A program made the position numbers and the translations under genes. Shown one piece after another: positions 1 through 11,354 of a DNA stretch of 64,000 nt. Under the pieces are notes generated by a model. That model ran no database searches. It was not told the origin of the DNA and saw nothing but the letters and a program-made list of their open reading frames with translations. Numbering within the stretch: the first letter of the stretch is position 1; the number at the start of each line of letters is the position of its first letter. Origin of the DNA: Lepidostoma basale (taxonomy: Eukaryota > Arthropoda > Insecta > Trichoptera > Lepidostomatidae); assembly GCA_022606425.2 (NCBI GenBank), contig JAHDVF020000882.1, positions 248,001 to 312,000 of the forward strand, in the 5' to 3' direction.

Positions 1-9
1 CAATCCAAT

Positions 10-60
10 TCAGAGTGGTAAGTGCTATGATTGCCGCACCGAATGTCCCGGGTACATCGT
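10..60 (+). repeat. SINE-1 tRNA-derived head, partial
   Basis: This resembles the tRNA-like head of the SINE at 35781-36032: GAGTGGTAAGTGC, then TTGCCGCACCGAA, then GTCCCGGG. The box A end is present but box B is decayed, and no SINE body follows. It is probably a truncated fragment rather than a tRNA gene, because no acceptor stem can be formed. Confidence 0.55.
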
Positions 61-283
61 CGGGTGAACGATATAAACTATGATGAAGGTGTAATGCCTT
101 CGAAACCGGAAACCGGAAATGCCGTTTTCATTAAAAAAATAATCGCCATCTCATAGATTTCCACAGTGTTAAAGGTTTAAATTTATAAATATTTTTTTTG
201 CTTATTTCTAAATAAAATACACTAATTTGAGAAGTAGCAGTTTTTTTAAACTTTCCATTTAACAAAAAATGAATAATTAAAAC

Positions 284-800
284 ACTAATTGACTAACCAT
301 CACGCCGTCTCCCCGAAGAAGTAGGCAGAAGGAATGGACTGCCAAACTTTTCTTTCCTGACATATTTCTCTCGGTTTCTCAACATTCATACATCGTGTCA
401 TGCACGCGCGTCGATTTCTCTGACTCCTCACGTGGCCGACATTAAATATTTGATTTATTTGATCATGACACGTTTTCCTCGGTCTTCCTCATTTCTGGTT
501 CCATTTACATCGTTTACATATAATTTGTTTACCATTCTGTCTTCACTCATTCTTTCCATGTGTCCAAACCATCTTAATGACCCTTTTCTTATTTTGTTAA
601 CACTTTCATTCCCACCACATTCACTTCTTATACTTGCATTTGTCACTCTATCATATACAGATTTGTCACACATTCGTCTTAGAGATCTCATTTCTACTGC
701 ATTTATTCTACTTTCATCCTACTTTTGCCAGATCCGTGCTTCGCTTCCATTCATAAGGATCGGTAGAAGAACAACATTGTGCCCTGCCATTCTAGCTGCC
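284..800 (-). mobile_element. RTE-A LINE 3' fragment
   Basis: Read on the minus strand, this is the C-terminal end of an RTE-like LINE reverse-transcriptase ORF: MRSLRRMC, a GSLRWFGHMERM box, then a basic tract and ILSAYPF-like end. It finishes with the conserved ACGGCGTGATGGTTAGT 3' end of the family. It is 5' truncated, and a frame break lies near 455. The same fragment type recurs more than thirty times in the window. Clade assignment to RTE is by motif and is not certain. Confidence 0.8.
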
Positions 801-824
801 ATTTACTAAATGAATGAATAATTA

Positions 825-952
825 AACTAACTAATTAACTAACTAACCATCACGCCGTCTCCCCGAAGGGGTAGGCAGAAAGAATGGACAGCAACACTTT
901 TCTTTCCTGACATATTTCTCTCGCTTACTCAACATTCATACATCGTGTCATG
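825..952 (-). mobile_element. RTE-A LINE 3' end, short
   Basis: This is a second minus-strand RTE-A end just downstream of the first. It keeps only the last ~110 bp of the element, starting from the (TAAC)n complement of its tail. It is 5' truncated within the CMNVEE box. The two copies are separated by about 25 AT-rich bases. Confidence 0.75.
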
Positions 953-1485
953 AATAATTATGTTTATCGAAATGGCGATAAAGATAAAATATTTATCAAA
1001 TTCAATGGACGGCATGTCCTGCGTATTTATCATTCTTCACAGAGCTCAACTTTTGAGCCGTCATCGTCGCGTAGGCCGGCACAATAAAATCAAAATTCAA
1101 GTAGCTCCCCCGTAGATTAAGACTATTGCCTATTGTAAATTTGGGAGTCGTAGGATTCACAAATTCTGGGTGTTTTATTCAAGGCAGATAACTTAATCTC
1201 AAACTCCGCTATTTAATGTATGTCTACAACTTTATTTTATTTGTTTCTCTCAGCTCTGTATACTGTTCTCTTGATTGTAATTCCATAATATTTGGCGAAA
1301 GTACATTTCAAATTTTGTGCGTGCCTAGCTGTGGATAAAGTTAAGACGGCAGTTTACAATTGAGCTTTTGTACGGTAGTGAGATGCGATAGAGATGAGAT
1401 TTATTCAACGGATTTTATTCATTAAGAAATTCAAGAGTAATGTATCCGCAATCATCAGTATTTTTTATTAATATGACATAAAAAA
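953..1485. other. Unassigned AT-rich interval
   Basis: No coding region or repeat is recognised. Short reading frames in the interval show no family motif. Confidence 0.5.
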
Positions 1486-1955
1486 ACTAACTAACCATCA
1501 CGCCATTTCCTCGGAGGGGTAGGCAGATGCAGAGAGGATGAATCGCCACAATGCTCTGTCCTGGCATACCTCTCTGGATTCCTCTACATTTATACATCGT
1601 ACGAGGCCGCCGTATAGTAATTGGTTAATTTGGTCATCCCATGTTTTCCTAGGTCGTCGGCTTCTTTTTCCACTCACGCTGCTTGTGTACAACTTTTTAA
1701 CCATTATATTCTCATCCATTCGTTCCATATGTCAAAACCAACCCAGAGATCCTTTTTTAATTTTATCCATGATGCAGTCGTCTGCCTTACATTTCTTTCT
1801 TATTTCATCGTTCGGTATTCTATCATACAACGTTTTCTCGCACATTCTTCTTAGTGATCTCATTTCTACGGCGTTTTTCCTGTTTACATCCTTCTTTTGC
1901 CAGTTCCAAGCTTCACTTCCATACATGAGGGTTGGCACTAGAACTCCATTGTGTA
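1486..1955 (-). mobile_element. RTE-A LINE 3' fragment, divergent subfamily
   Basis: The minus strand encodes LMYGSEAWNWQKKD, then SLRRMC, SLGWF and MERMDENIMVKKLYTSSV, split over two frames by a frameshift near 1730. The TSSVSGKRSRRPRKTW stretch differs from the usual NDVNGTRNRGRPRKTW and defines a subfamily shared with 22083-22590. It ends in the common 3' end and a short (TAAC)n complement. Confidence 0.8.
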
Positions 1956-3180
1956 ATATGACATTACAAGTAACAAATAGGTATTTCTGTTACTGATGGT
2001 TATCTGCGAGAGCGCCGACATAAATTGTTCTTAGCTCCGTTACGCAGAATCAACCTGTGTTTGGTGATGTTAGTAGGAAGATCAATTCGGACGTTTAATT
2101 AAATCGTCTTGGATTTGGATATTTTTAGTATCAGTGAAGCAGTGTTCATAAAAAATATAATATATTATAAATTCTGGAAAGAGTACTGCCTCAATGACGT
2201 CGACTTATTTGTAGACCTTCTGACAAACTCGTGTGTTATCTTTTAGTTGTTTATCGATATTATATTTTTGTTTACTGTTTCGTGTCCGAATGAGTCATCT
2301 AAATGTTTTTCGTTTGTTATGTCTTGTTTCAGACAAATAAATAAACATAATATAATATTAAAATATAGGGTTTGTTGCAAACATGGCAACCTCCACTTAA
2401 GTGTTGCAAAGCTGGCATACTCCAAAATGAAATTCATCATTTTACTTTAATTATCAACTTATTGATGATTATTTAATGGCTGATTACTTTTAAAATACTA
2501 ACTGGTTGAGATAAAAAAAATAAATATCGTAAAAAAGCGCATTTTATTAGCGTATCAGTTTTTTGCGATTTACTCAAAACATCTAATGATGGAGTTTGCC
2601 AGGTTTGCAAGTAATACCCCCATATAACCATCGCAGTCTTGGCCTGTCGACACTTTATCGCTCTACTGTGTTGTGTTAAACAACATTCGTTTGGGGGGGT
2701 TCCAGATCACCCATGCCGTGCGAAAGACCTAGCCAGCGAATAGGTTATGTTATTAATATCCTGTGATAATATATTATCTATCCTATATTACTACAGCTAC
2801 AGGATTTTATACAATCAAAACGCATAAAAGTGAAATGATGAATGATTAATGACAAATATAATAACGAAAACTTATTTGTATCAATTCAAAGGTATTTTGT
2901 ACTTTTGCCAATCTTATATCAATCAAAATGTTTGTATATTTAACCAGACACCTTATTAAAAAAATCTGTATTAATAGAATCATCGGACAATACATGATGG
3001 ATAAAATCATTTAACATAAATATAATAAATACGAACGTACAAATTAAATGTACATTATAATTGTATTTTCCTGTCATAAGTAATAACACACTCTCCAGGG
3101 GTTGGCAGGTAGTTAAGCAGAGCTATTTTACAAACCGGGACCAATTCTGTTTAAATATAAAGAAAACGCAAGGGCATATT
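1956..3180. other. Unassigned interval
   Basis: This is about 1.2 kb without a supported gene. It is AT-rich except near 2600-2750, where the base composition is more even. No repeat family defined elsewhere in the window was recognised here. Confidence 0.5.
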
Positions 3181-3194
3181 ATTTTAAATCATAG

Positions 3195-3245
3195 ATTCCC
3201 AACCTTTTCTGGACCACCACCCCCTTTACAATAATAAAAGTTTCC
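3195..3245 (+). repeat. Short dispersed repeat shared with 31640-31690
   Basis: The phrase CCCAACCTTTTCTGGACCAC is shared, with changes, with CCCAACCTTTTTGGCCAACC near 31645. Ends of this kind are common in hAT-type elements, but no terminal repeat pair or target duplication could be shown. Confidence 0.3.
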
Positions 3246-3260
3246 AGCGCTTCCTCTCCC

Positions 3261-3518
3261 ACATCAGTTATATTATATAACTTCTTGCAAGGGAAAAAAT
3301 TCAACTCCGATGGGGCAGTCCAAACCGACTTCAAAGATTTTATTGATTCCCGTCCGAATGGTTTTTTTAGTAAAGAGATCGATGAACTACCTCTGAGATG
3401 GCAAAAGTGCATAGATAACAATGGTACATACTTTGATTAAATAAATATATTATATTAAAAAAAAATCATCTTTATGTTCCTCCCATACAAAACGCCGATT
3501 TCATATGTAAGGACCTAA
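3261..3518 (+). mobile_element. Mariner-like transposase C-terminus and element end
   Basis: From 3279 to the stop at 3438-3440 an open frame reads NFLQGKKFNSDG, then a KDFIDSRPNGFFSKEIDELP box and RWQKCIDNNGTYFD. This is the C-terminal end typical of a mariner/Tc1-superfamily transposase. About 70 bp later TATGTAAGGACCTA could be the outer end of a terminal inverted repeat. The catalytic D residues and the 5' part are missing, so the copy is dead. Confidence 0.7.
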
Positions 3519-4117
3519 TAAATAAATTACACAAAACTACTACGACTCACGTTTCATCAATCGAATCAATTTGATTTAAATTGAAGCAATTTTTTTAATT
3601 TACAAACATTTGTACTTGATTTATATTTAACTCAACACATATTAAAAATTTGTATAAATTTATGTCAAACGTGATCCGGTTAGAAAAGTTCCTTCAGCGG
3701 CACGTATTCCGTAGTTTAGCCTATGCAACACATGTTCGTACACGAAGGCGTTCGGTAATCCTACAGAGGGAGTCTTTCTTTATCACCCCAAGCCCGGTTT
3801 CTTGCGGTTTACGCGCCCTCCGCCGAAATACCCCCACCCCGTATAATATTTCTCCCAGATAAAGGCCGCCGGAAGAAAGGGGCATTAAAAATAAAATAAC
3901 CTACTTGTTTGAATGGGGTGCTCCGGGCTACGATTGTGACGATTTACTAGCGTAAACAAGTCTCGAGAATTTTGCCTCCCAATTTTCAATATCTCTGAGG
4001 TCGGCTGGCAGCGGAGTGAGAAACTAAACGCACCTGATAAGACCTGAATTGAAAACTACAAAATAATGATAATCTAAAGTTTTTTTATCAATGTTTCTTG
4101 TTGTATAAGGATATATT
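3519..4117. other. Unassigned interval
   Basis: No gene is supported. A reading frame of 70 codons at 3650-3862 has no recognisable motif. The stretch 3760-3880 is GC-richer than its surroundings and appears single-copy within this window. Confidence 0.45.
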
Positions 4118-4205
4118 CGTCAGCTTGTCTCCATCCACTGCTGGACGTAAGCCTCTCCACCCCCACGCCATCTCTCTCATCCACCTTTATTCTTAACTCC
4201 ACCTC
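4118..4205 (-). mobile_element. LINE-F (RTE-like) terminal fragment
   Basis: CCATCCACTGCTGGACGTAAG is the reverse complement of the end of an RTE-like ORF, where the last codons encode a VQQW-type motif. Related ends occur at 12611-12682, 31741-31938 and 62578-62830. Only the terminal part is left. Confidence 0.55.
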
Positions 4206-4225
4206 CTTTTAGTGTGTAAAATTGT

Positions 4226-4300
4226 GTACATTGATAAAGGCTTTGTTATAACCGAAACATGTCTGCGTTAAGTGGAATAAAGTCTTGTAGTACTAAGTGT
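4226..4300 (+). repeat. H2/H6-like hammerhead motif, decayed
   Basis: The motif at 4231-4263 reads TTGATAA, then A, a GG(C)TT...AACC hairpin, GAAA, CATG and TC. This matches the order of hammerhead ribozyme parts, with C3 to T and G8 to A changes in the first box. It is a single, non-palindromic copy and is probably inactive. Confidence 0.5.
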
Positions 4301-4342
4301 AATTACATTTATTCAAATTGTTAAAAATTATTTAAACACACC

Positions 4343-4641
4343 CGAGTTTCAGTACTAACCCTGATGTATGAAAGTGAAGCATGAAAGTGACAGAAGAAGG
4401 ATGAGAGCAGAATAAATGCGGTAGATATGAGATCCCTTAGACATATGTGTGGAAAAACGATGTGCGACAGAATTTCAAATGCTGGTATAAAGAAGGAATG
4501 TAGAGCGGAAGAAAGTATTATGAACAAAATTATGAAAGGATCACTGTGTTGGTTTGGACATATGGAACGCATGGAGGAAGAAAGAGTGGTTATGAAAGTA
4601 TACGTTAACGGTGTGAATGGAATACGGAGTCGTAGGGGACC
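4343..4641 (+). mobile_element. RTE-A LINE fragment
   Basis: The plus strand encodes MRSLRHMCGKTMCDRISN, a KGSLCWFGHMERM box and VYVNGVNGIRSR, then stops abruptly at GGGGAC. Its own 3' end is missing. The junction at about 4641 is with a minus-strand LINE fragment. Confidence 0.8.
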
Positions 4642-4955
4642 GCCAGTGTTCTCCTGGCCCTTCCCTCAGTCCACACAATATAATTGCTCCACCTGGTTAG
4701 CTGTCTCCCGACGCTTCTCCGGCCCAACATTGGCCTCCATTCAGTAACCCTCTGGCTTAATTTTCCATCATCCCGTCAACACACATGACTTGCCCATTGC
4801 CACTTCATCCTCGCAACGCGTATCCCTACATCGGTGACCCTGGTGAGTCTTCTAATCTTCACGTTGGGTATATGGTCTCTATGCGAAATACCCAACATGG
4901 ATCTTTCCATGGCCCGTTGTGCAACTTTGATTTTGTGCATTGCTTCTTTAGTAAA
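4642..4955 (-). mobile_element. RTE-like LINE fragment, other family
   Basis: The minus strand reads AMHKIKVAQRAMERSMLGIS, then RDHIPNVKIRRLTRVTDV, KWQWASHV, RDDGKLSQRVTEWRP and RRSVGRQLTRW. This is the post-RT region of an RTE-type LINE with a K(W)xWAGH-like box. A stop codon follows WASHVC. It abuts an opposite-strand RTE-A fragment. Confidence 0.7.
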
Positions 4956-5124
4956 AGTGTATTAAGTTGATCAAACCTTCTATAATATTTGTGCTTATGT
5001 ATTATTTAAATTGGTACATCGAAAAAGGATCAGAATCATCCTAAGCATGTATGTGAAAGATATGAGAATACAAAATATTATTTAGGTAAGCTAGTTTTAT
5101 ATGGATGACTCTTAAATGGCTTGA

Positions 5125-5265
5125 TCTGTCTCATTATTTTGTCATTGTGGTGGAAAGTTTGGGCGACTTCGTGTCATGTTCAGAGGCGCCGGGTATTACA
5201 GATAGTAACACCGCACATTAGGAAACCTTCGTTGTCCCCTTGCCTGCAATTAAACACCGTCAAGC
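5125..5265 (+). repeat. Dispersed repeat R1, copy 1
   Basis: TTGTGGTGGAAAGTTTGG, followed by a GAGGCGCCGGGT-like block and GTAACACCGCACATTAG, recurs in decayed form at 6345-6520 and 46128-46200. It has no recognised coding capacity. The type of element is unknown. Confidence 0.45.
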
Positions 5266-5569
5266 CAATGTATACTGTATTGCATATTTTTATTAATTCG
5301 AAAATTACAAGAACGAACTGGTCACCCGTTATTCGTTTCGAACTAATCAGCGATGAAACCCACTTCGCTTGTGTAGTGGTACTCCAACAACCAATTTTTC
5401 CATATACCATTTATCCCTTCGTTAGTGTAAACGAAAAAGCTTTTAATTGGGTTAATTTAATCCTTTATTGTTCATTGTTGTTCATAGTCGTATCCACCAG
5501 GCTACACTTGCCTTCAACCAAAAATCTAAAATATTCGAGTCCAACAACATAGACCTAAACTTATAAAAA

Positions 5570-5975
5570 CATTGGTGTGGAGTGTTTTAATGTACGGCTG
5601 CGAGACTTGGTGCCTGGACGAAAGAGAACGCAAAAGGCTGGAGGCATTTGAGATGTGGACCTACCGACGAATTGCTCATTTTTCGTGGAGGGACCACGTT
5701 ACAAATGCGGAGGTTCTCAGCAGAGTTGAAGACAGTAGGCACATGTTGAACTTGATTGGTCATGTGTTGCGACACGAATGTTTCCTGCATAATGTATTGG
5801 AGAGAATGGTCGAGGGATCGATTGGCAGAGGCAACCTCGCCAGGAATACCTAGACCAGATTTGCCAAGATATGGGCTGCACCGCTTATGCGGAATTGAGG
5901 AGAGTTGCTGAGGACCGAGCGGAGTGGAGGAGGAGATGCGTCGCCTTGCTGCAGACCTTAGATTGAGACCGGAGA
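5570..5975 (+). mobile_element. LINE-B C-terminal fragment
   Basis: The translation runs VWSVLMYGCETWCLDERERK, LEAFEMWTYRRIAH, SWRDHVTNAEVLSRVED, then GHVLRHECFLHNVLERMVEG. This is the thumb and C-terminal region of an insect RTE/CR1-like LINE. It is close to identical to 57770-58210, but has lost the bases that encode the 'AVRRAKW' stretch there. A frameshift occurs near 5838. It is a truncated, non-functional copy. Confidence 0.8.
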
Positions 5976-6344
5976 ATATTGTTCATTGTAGCGCATCGAT
6001 AAGAGACCCTTACTAGTCTAAGTATTCCATGCAGGTTGAGAGAAGTCTGCGGAAATAAATAAACCAAAAAATTTTATACGAAGCAATTCTACAAATACAT
6101 TATAACTGTGTCACTTGTGATGTATGAAAGTAAACATTTAGTTAATGAAAGGAGCGTTAATTCGAGAATAGGATTGAATAGTGTACGCTTTCAATAATTT
6201 ACTGCTCATCTCATGGCACGATGAGTGCTCTTATTGTGACTTCTTCCTGGAGGCTTTAAAAAAAGAAACGCCTAACCTGGATTCAGTGAAACGTTCATAA
6301 ATTCAATATTTGCTTATTTCTAATCTATAAGTATGCTAATTTTC
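5976..6344. other. Unassigned AT-rich interval
   Basis: Nothing recognisable is seen between the LINE-B copy and repeat R1 copy 2. Confidence 0.5.
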
Positions 6345-6525
6345 TTTTTCACGTCAATGGCAAGGCCATATCTATACTCTTTATCTTGCCAATGTGGTGA
6401 AAGGCTTATCCGATTTTATATGGTAACTAGAGGCGTCGGGTGTTATATTTTTAATAACACCACACGTGGAGCCACCTTCCTTGTCCCCCCAGGAACGGGT
6501 CTACTAATGAATCAATTTCATCCAT
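6345..6525 (+). repeat. Dispersed repeat R1, copy 2
   Basis: AATGTGGTGAAAGGCTTATC, then AGAGGCGTCGGGTGTTATAT and AACACCACACGTGGAG align with the R1 copy at 5125. The nature of the repeat is unknown. Confidence 0.45.
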
Positions 6526-6823
6526 CACTCCATTTTGATTCGATTTGGAGCTGATGGGTGCATTTTCCCGAGCAAGCTGCAGGCGTTGTTTAGATCCAAT
6601 AATTCACACGAGGTTATATTCATTGAAGCTGAAACCCCAGTAGCGATCCGTGTAGCTTCATTTGTGTGCTTGCCACGTTTATTTACACTTGTTCGCTGTC
6701 AGATTCAAGTAATCATTACCTAGATTTACTAAGAATGCTTTTCAGATACTAGAATATTTTATTTATTTATTTGCTTCGTATTTAACACAGCTTAAAATGT
6801 CCATAAAAATAGTCCATTGTTTT

Positions 6824-6964
6824 AGCCGAAACACTATTATACCTTAACATTTTAAACTGTAAATGAATAAACTTTGTTTTTTGTGTCAACATTGTATTTT
6901 ATTTTACGTGACAGCTGTTTCATCAACCAAAGTTGACATCATCAGGTGTTACAATAATATATCG
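6824..6964 (-). repeat. H1 half unit with hammerhead-like motif
   Basis: Read on the minus strand, 6945 down to 6910 gives CTGATGA, T, GTCAAC, loop TTTG, GTTGAT, GAAA, CAGCTG, TC. The first box and GAAA match the hammerhead ribozyme core, and ACAGCTGT is self-complementary as expected for a dimer-type stem III. Pairing of stem I is weak. Only one arm of the H1 palindrome is present. Confidence 0.6.
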
Positions 6965-7374
6965 TCTACTGCTCGTGCTGCCTCTTTAAATACTCGCATG
7001 ACGATTTTTGAGCACAATTTCTATAACTTTTGTCACTATTATCGTCAGTATTAGCGGTCAAAGGTCCAGAACGAGGCAAATCTTCGACGGTCTCGCGATC
7101 GTCTTACAGAGTATTTGATAAAACTGATTCACCATAAGCCTTTCCTAACATTCGTAGTAATTCCGTACACGAAATTTTGTTGGAAACACAAAATTAAAGA
7201 CACACTTTTAGATCGTAACGCACTTCTGAGGTGGATTGTATCAACCAGCTGATGTAAAAAAACTGGTTGATAGATCGCATTCATTTTTGGCTAAGTAATA
7301 AGGACAGTCCTGCAAATTTAGCCAAATCACATTAAAAAAAAATTGCGCGGTCAATTTAAATCACAATTTCCGGA
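6965..7374. other. Unassigned interval
   Basis: No gene or known repeat is recognised. The sequence is AT-rich apart from a short GC-richer patch near 7080. Confidence 0.45.
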
Positions 7375-7565
7375 TACTTTATTGTCATGAGGTATTTTTA
7401 TGTGAATGACATGTAGCGACTGTCTAAGGAATTATTACATTTGATGCCTTGACAGGTTGAATATGTCATTCACAAAAAATATAGTTTAACTAGTGTTTAT
7501 TCGTATTTGTTATTTTATCAAGGAGTTTAACATCACTGTTCAAGGAACAATAAACAACGCAATTT
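7375..7565. repeat. H6 palindromic element
   Basis: The two arms carry ATGTGAATGACATGT and, inverted, ATATGTCATTCACA. The right arm ends in TTATTCGTATTTGTTA and a GTTCAAGGAACAATAAAC border shared with other H6 copies. The motif TTTGATG...TTGAATATGTC is a decayed hammerhead-like order. No coding capacity is seen. Confidence 0.6.
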
Positions 7566-8218
7566 TTATATTTTTTAATAGGGAAAAAAGTGAAATATTA
7601 CCACGGTGATTTCGCTGAATTATAAATGATGAAACAATATTTTTATGTTCCAAGAATAAAGAAAGTTTTATCTAAAAAGCGAATATGATGGAAAACAAGC
7701 GCTAGTAGAATGCCGAATATGTTTCGCTGAGTTGGACGATTGCTATCAGCATCCCGCATATATCACGGGCATCAGGCCCGTTCATTTCATTTTGCCTAAG
7801 GAAGGTTTTACGAGATGAAAAATTCGCCGACGTCATGGTATAATCGATGCGAACGAAAATAAGTTGGCAAAGACCTGAAGCTAGCTCCGATCCGCGGGCC
7901 GCAGAAAAAAAACGACCCCCGCTGCGGGGCTCGCTTCTCTATCGTATCTCGGAGATCGTCATTCTATTTCTGTCGAAATAATATCTTCCAATAAGCTGAA
8001 TACTTTACCCGCCGCGCAGATTAACCAACTAACCTCTGATTTCGTTTTTACAATTATTTTTTTAATTAACACTTTTATCACTAGTCGATTTTTATGATTA
8101 AACTATCATAATATGATTCTTTAAAATTAACTTTTATTTTATTCAGGTTATATGGGCATTTAATAAAACAATTAAAAAAAAAACTATAATATAACTATTA
8201 TATAATTAATAACGTCAG
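7566..8218. other. Unassigned interval with GC-richer patch
   Basis: No gene is recognised. Bases 7740-8010 are noticeably less AT-rich than the flanks and carry no repeat family seen elsewhere in the window, so they may be single-copy DNA. Confidence 0.45.
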
Positions 8219-8280
8219 TTTTCTAGAAATTTTATTAAATTTTATGGTAATGACATATTTCGCCGTTCTAAGGCATCATA
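8219..8280 (-). repeat. H6 arm fragment
   Basis: The reverse complement contains GCCTTAGAACGGCGAAATAT then GTCATTACCATAAAAT, which matches the GAAA side of the H6 family. Only a single arm remains, next to a TA tract. Confidence 0.6.
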
Positions 8281-8334
8281 TGTGACATAACTTGCATTAC
8301 TATTATCAAATGTGACATACCTTGCATTACTATT
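8280..8334 (+). repeat. Short direct duplication
   Basis: TGTGACATAACTTGCATTAC and TGTGACATACCTTGCATTAC lie in tandem, about 30 bp apart, just before the TA tract. Confidence 0.8.
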
Positions 8335-8472
<138 letters not shown>

Positions 8473-8543
8473 GCTATACATATTATTGTTTTATATACTG
8501 CACTGATGCTGATTATAGGGCCAAAACATTAACTTGAATTGAA

Positions 8544-8697
8544 TGACTAAAAACTGACTAACCATCACGTCGTTTACTCTAAGGAGTAGTGAGAAAGAAT
8601 TGACTGCCAAACATTTCTTTCCCGACATGCTTCTTTCGCTTCCTCAACATTCGTACTTTCCTCACGTGGCCGACATTCAATATTTGATTTATTTATT
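8544..8697 (-). mobile_element. RTE-A LINE 3' end, short
   Basis: This minus-strand 3' end carries the GACTAACCATCACG junction and the complement of the RTE-A terminal codons. It is 5' truncated and has a small internal deletion at the CMNVEE region. Confidence 0.75.
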
Positions 8698-9204
8698 TGC
8701 CTTAGACAGATCAATCTCTTAGATTTATTTACTTATAAATGCTCCCGGATAGTTATTTGCTGTTTTCATCATTGTTTGATGTAAAACATATTGTTTTCGA
8801 AGCCACAGTGGGCATGTGCAATGAGATGGTTATAGTGTTTAAATAACCTCAATTGAACATTAAACAATTATCCAATTACTATTCAGTACTCGCAGTTTTC
8901 ACAGAGATAATTGTTGCGGTTGAATTTGTTGCAATAACTCCCTTTGTTGCTCTCATATAGGCAGCTTTATGGCGTTCATTTGGACAACGGAATGAGTGTC
9001 AAAGCGACTAACTGCGGCCCTTGGTAGCACACGAGCGCGGACCATAAATGCATTATTTTAAGTGCCCTGACAACCGCTTGTTTGGCTAGACCAATTATTA
9101 GCTCGTACCTCGGCAAAGATAATCGGGTTATTTGCTACTACTTTTTGCTTACTCTATTAAACCACGTTCAATTTTAATATCGCATCGGCGCGGTTCCGGC
9201 CTCG
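8698..9204. other. Unassigned interval
   Basis: No gene is supported. Bases 8990-9120 are GC-richer and appear to be single-copy. Confidence 0.45.
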
Positions 9205-9927
9205 GGGTGTTTTTGAATATTACATGTATTTATAACACACTAGGATGTTTTTTTTAATATTACACGCATTTATAAGACATTTTGAATATTATATGTATTT
9301 ATAGGAATTTCCTGAAGAGACCACATTACAAATGAGGAGGTTCTCCAAATAATCGAAGGAGGAAGGTACCTGATCAGTGTCTGAAAGGCGTGCAAGATGA
9401 ATCGGCCATGTAATACGACAAGAAGGCCTCTTGCATGCCATGATGGAGGGTATGGCCGAGGGGACAAACTCTAGGGGACGCCCACGTCGAGAGTACCTGG
9501 AGGACCTGTTGGTGGACGTGTGCTGCTCATCATATGCAGATTTCAAAAGAGCCGCACAAGACAGGGAAGAATGGAGGAAATTGCTGCAAACCAATCCCAG
9601 GATTGAAACTTTAGTAGTAGTAACACACTAGAATGGCTTTAGAATATTACGTGTATTTATAACTCGCTAGAACGTCTTTTTAATATTACACGTATTTATA
9701 ACATACTAGAATGTCATTAAAATATTACATGTATTTATAACACACTATCTTTTGAATACCACATGTATTTATAACACGCTAGAATGTCTTCTGAATACTA
9801 CATGTATTTATAACAAACTTATATGCCTTTTGAATATCACATGTATTTATAATACACTAGAATGTCTTTTGAATACTATATGTATTTATAACACACTAGA
9901 ATGCCTTTTGAATATCACATTGTATAA
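9205..9927 (+). repeat. 39-bp minisatellite split by a LINE
   Basis: About eleven units of roughly 39 bp are visible, each with GAATA, ACATGTATTTATAACACACT and AGAATG blocks. Three units lie at 9205-9303 and about eight at 9621-9927. The array is interrupted by a LINE-B fragment. Units differ by several substitutions, so the array is old. Confidence 0.88.
9304..9620 (+). mobile_element. LINE-B fragment inside minisatellite
   Basis: The frame at 9431-9628 reads MHAMMEGMAEGTNSRGRPRR, then EYLEDLLVDVCCSSYADFKR and AAQDREEWRKLLQTN, the C-terminal end of LINE-B. Upstream bases 9304-9430 continue it in another frame. It has no tail of its own and sits within the 39-bp repeats. Confidence 0.75.
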
Positions 9928-11354
9928 TTTCCCCGCATGGAAAAATATGATGAATGTTTTCTGAAAGAAAAGAAACTTTTATACCAAATTGATATCAATA
10001 ACTTTGTTTTTAAATTGTATTCCAGAATAATGAAATCTTGAGCCCAAAGTTTATCTTATACAGTCGAGAAACTTTTTACTTCTCAATTTCTTCCATCATA
10101 AATACGGTAAAGATACTTTTATAAACAATGGTATATGTGGTATGTACCCAGTGGGCCAGTATAACTTAGATATGTTGAATAATACATTTAAATTAAATAA
10201 CAGTACTTGTTCACTCAGACTTATTAAGAGTATATAAATAGAAAATGTGTAGGGAAAAAGTAAAAGAATGAAATCTTAAAAAATAATTTGTACAAACGTG
10301 AATTGCGTCAGTCGTTTTAAGTAAACGACCTATTTGACTGAAGAATCTCAATGATTACATCATTAAATATATTTTTTTATAGCTGAAAAGTTTTTCGCAT
10401 TTTTTTTCTAAAAACTTTTATTATTAATTTTATTTATCGTTTCATAAATTTGTTTACCAATTTCCAACTGATGAAGAGCTTCATTTACCTAATTGGTTTA
10501 TCGATGTAATTTTTTTCACAGAAAATATTTTGAGTTATATAATCAAAAATTTTGCTTTTGATCATCTGAAATCAATGTGAAAAAATATTTATTCACCTTT
10601 CTCAATTACATTTACGCCTCACATAACAAACTTTTCAAACTCATCAAAAGGTAGCTCCGCTGTAAAAGTAGAGTTCTGCAAAATGATGAATACTTGTATC
10701 TCTCAGAATTTATTACGTCTATGATCACAAATTTTTTAATGGCAACTCTTTTGATATTTGGCTATTCAGAACCCATATTTCAGAGACGCAAATAAGGATT
10801 TTAATGAATCCACTTTAACATTCATAGAGTAACTCCCTGCCAGCGAATCGTATATTAGGGCTGCGATGCACAATCGAAACAACAGGACAATTTCATTTCT
10901 ACCGAAAAACAGATACCATATAAGAATGAACGAATGACATAATTTAATTCTTTATAAATATTAAACAACGTTTTCATTTCTCGCTGTCTTCAAGATATGT
11001 ACTTCCTCTTACAAGCTTTCTATTTTAGACTACCATAGGATAACCTGTAAGTTACTACATATTATTTTAGTCACAGTTATGTCTAATATTGGTGATAAAA
11101 TATTTTCTGTTTTTGATATTCATTTTTTTCAAATCTGTTGTACTTGATTGTTCAGTCGTGCTCTCTTTGAAAGATATTATCACTCACATTTTCCATTCAG
11201 ACATTTTTCCGAATGTTAAATCAAGCATAAAATATTGCTTATCATACTTTCTCCTTCCTGAACACATTTTAACATTGTATTTGAAATATATGAGTCTAAT
11301 TTTACTACGATAAAGCTTTCGGAAGAACAAAATTATTAAAAAAAAAAAAAAATA
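9928..11354. other. Unassigned AT-rich interval
   Basis: This 1.4-kb stretch holds no recognisable gene or repeat. Reading frames at 11089-11396 are AT-driven and overlap on both strands. Confidence 0.5.

Noticed and set aside
5121..5552. 143-codon ORF
   Set aside because: It spans dispersed repeat R1 and shows no protein motif; a shorter frame on the other strand is equally open.
7375..7565. H6 as an ordinary DNA-transposon MITE
   Set aside because: No constant short target duplication or known terminal repeat was found, and the core order resembles the hammerhead families. The question is kept open in the findings.
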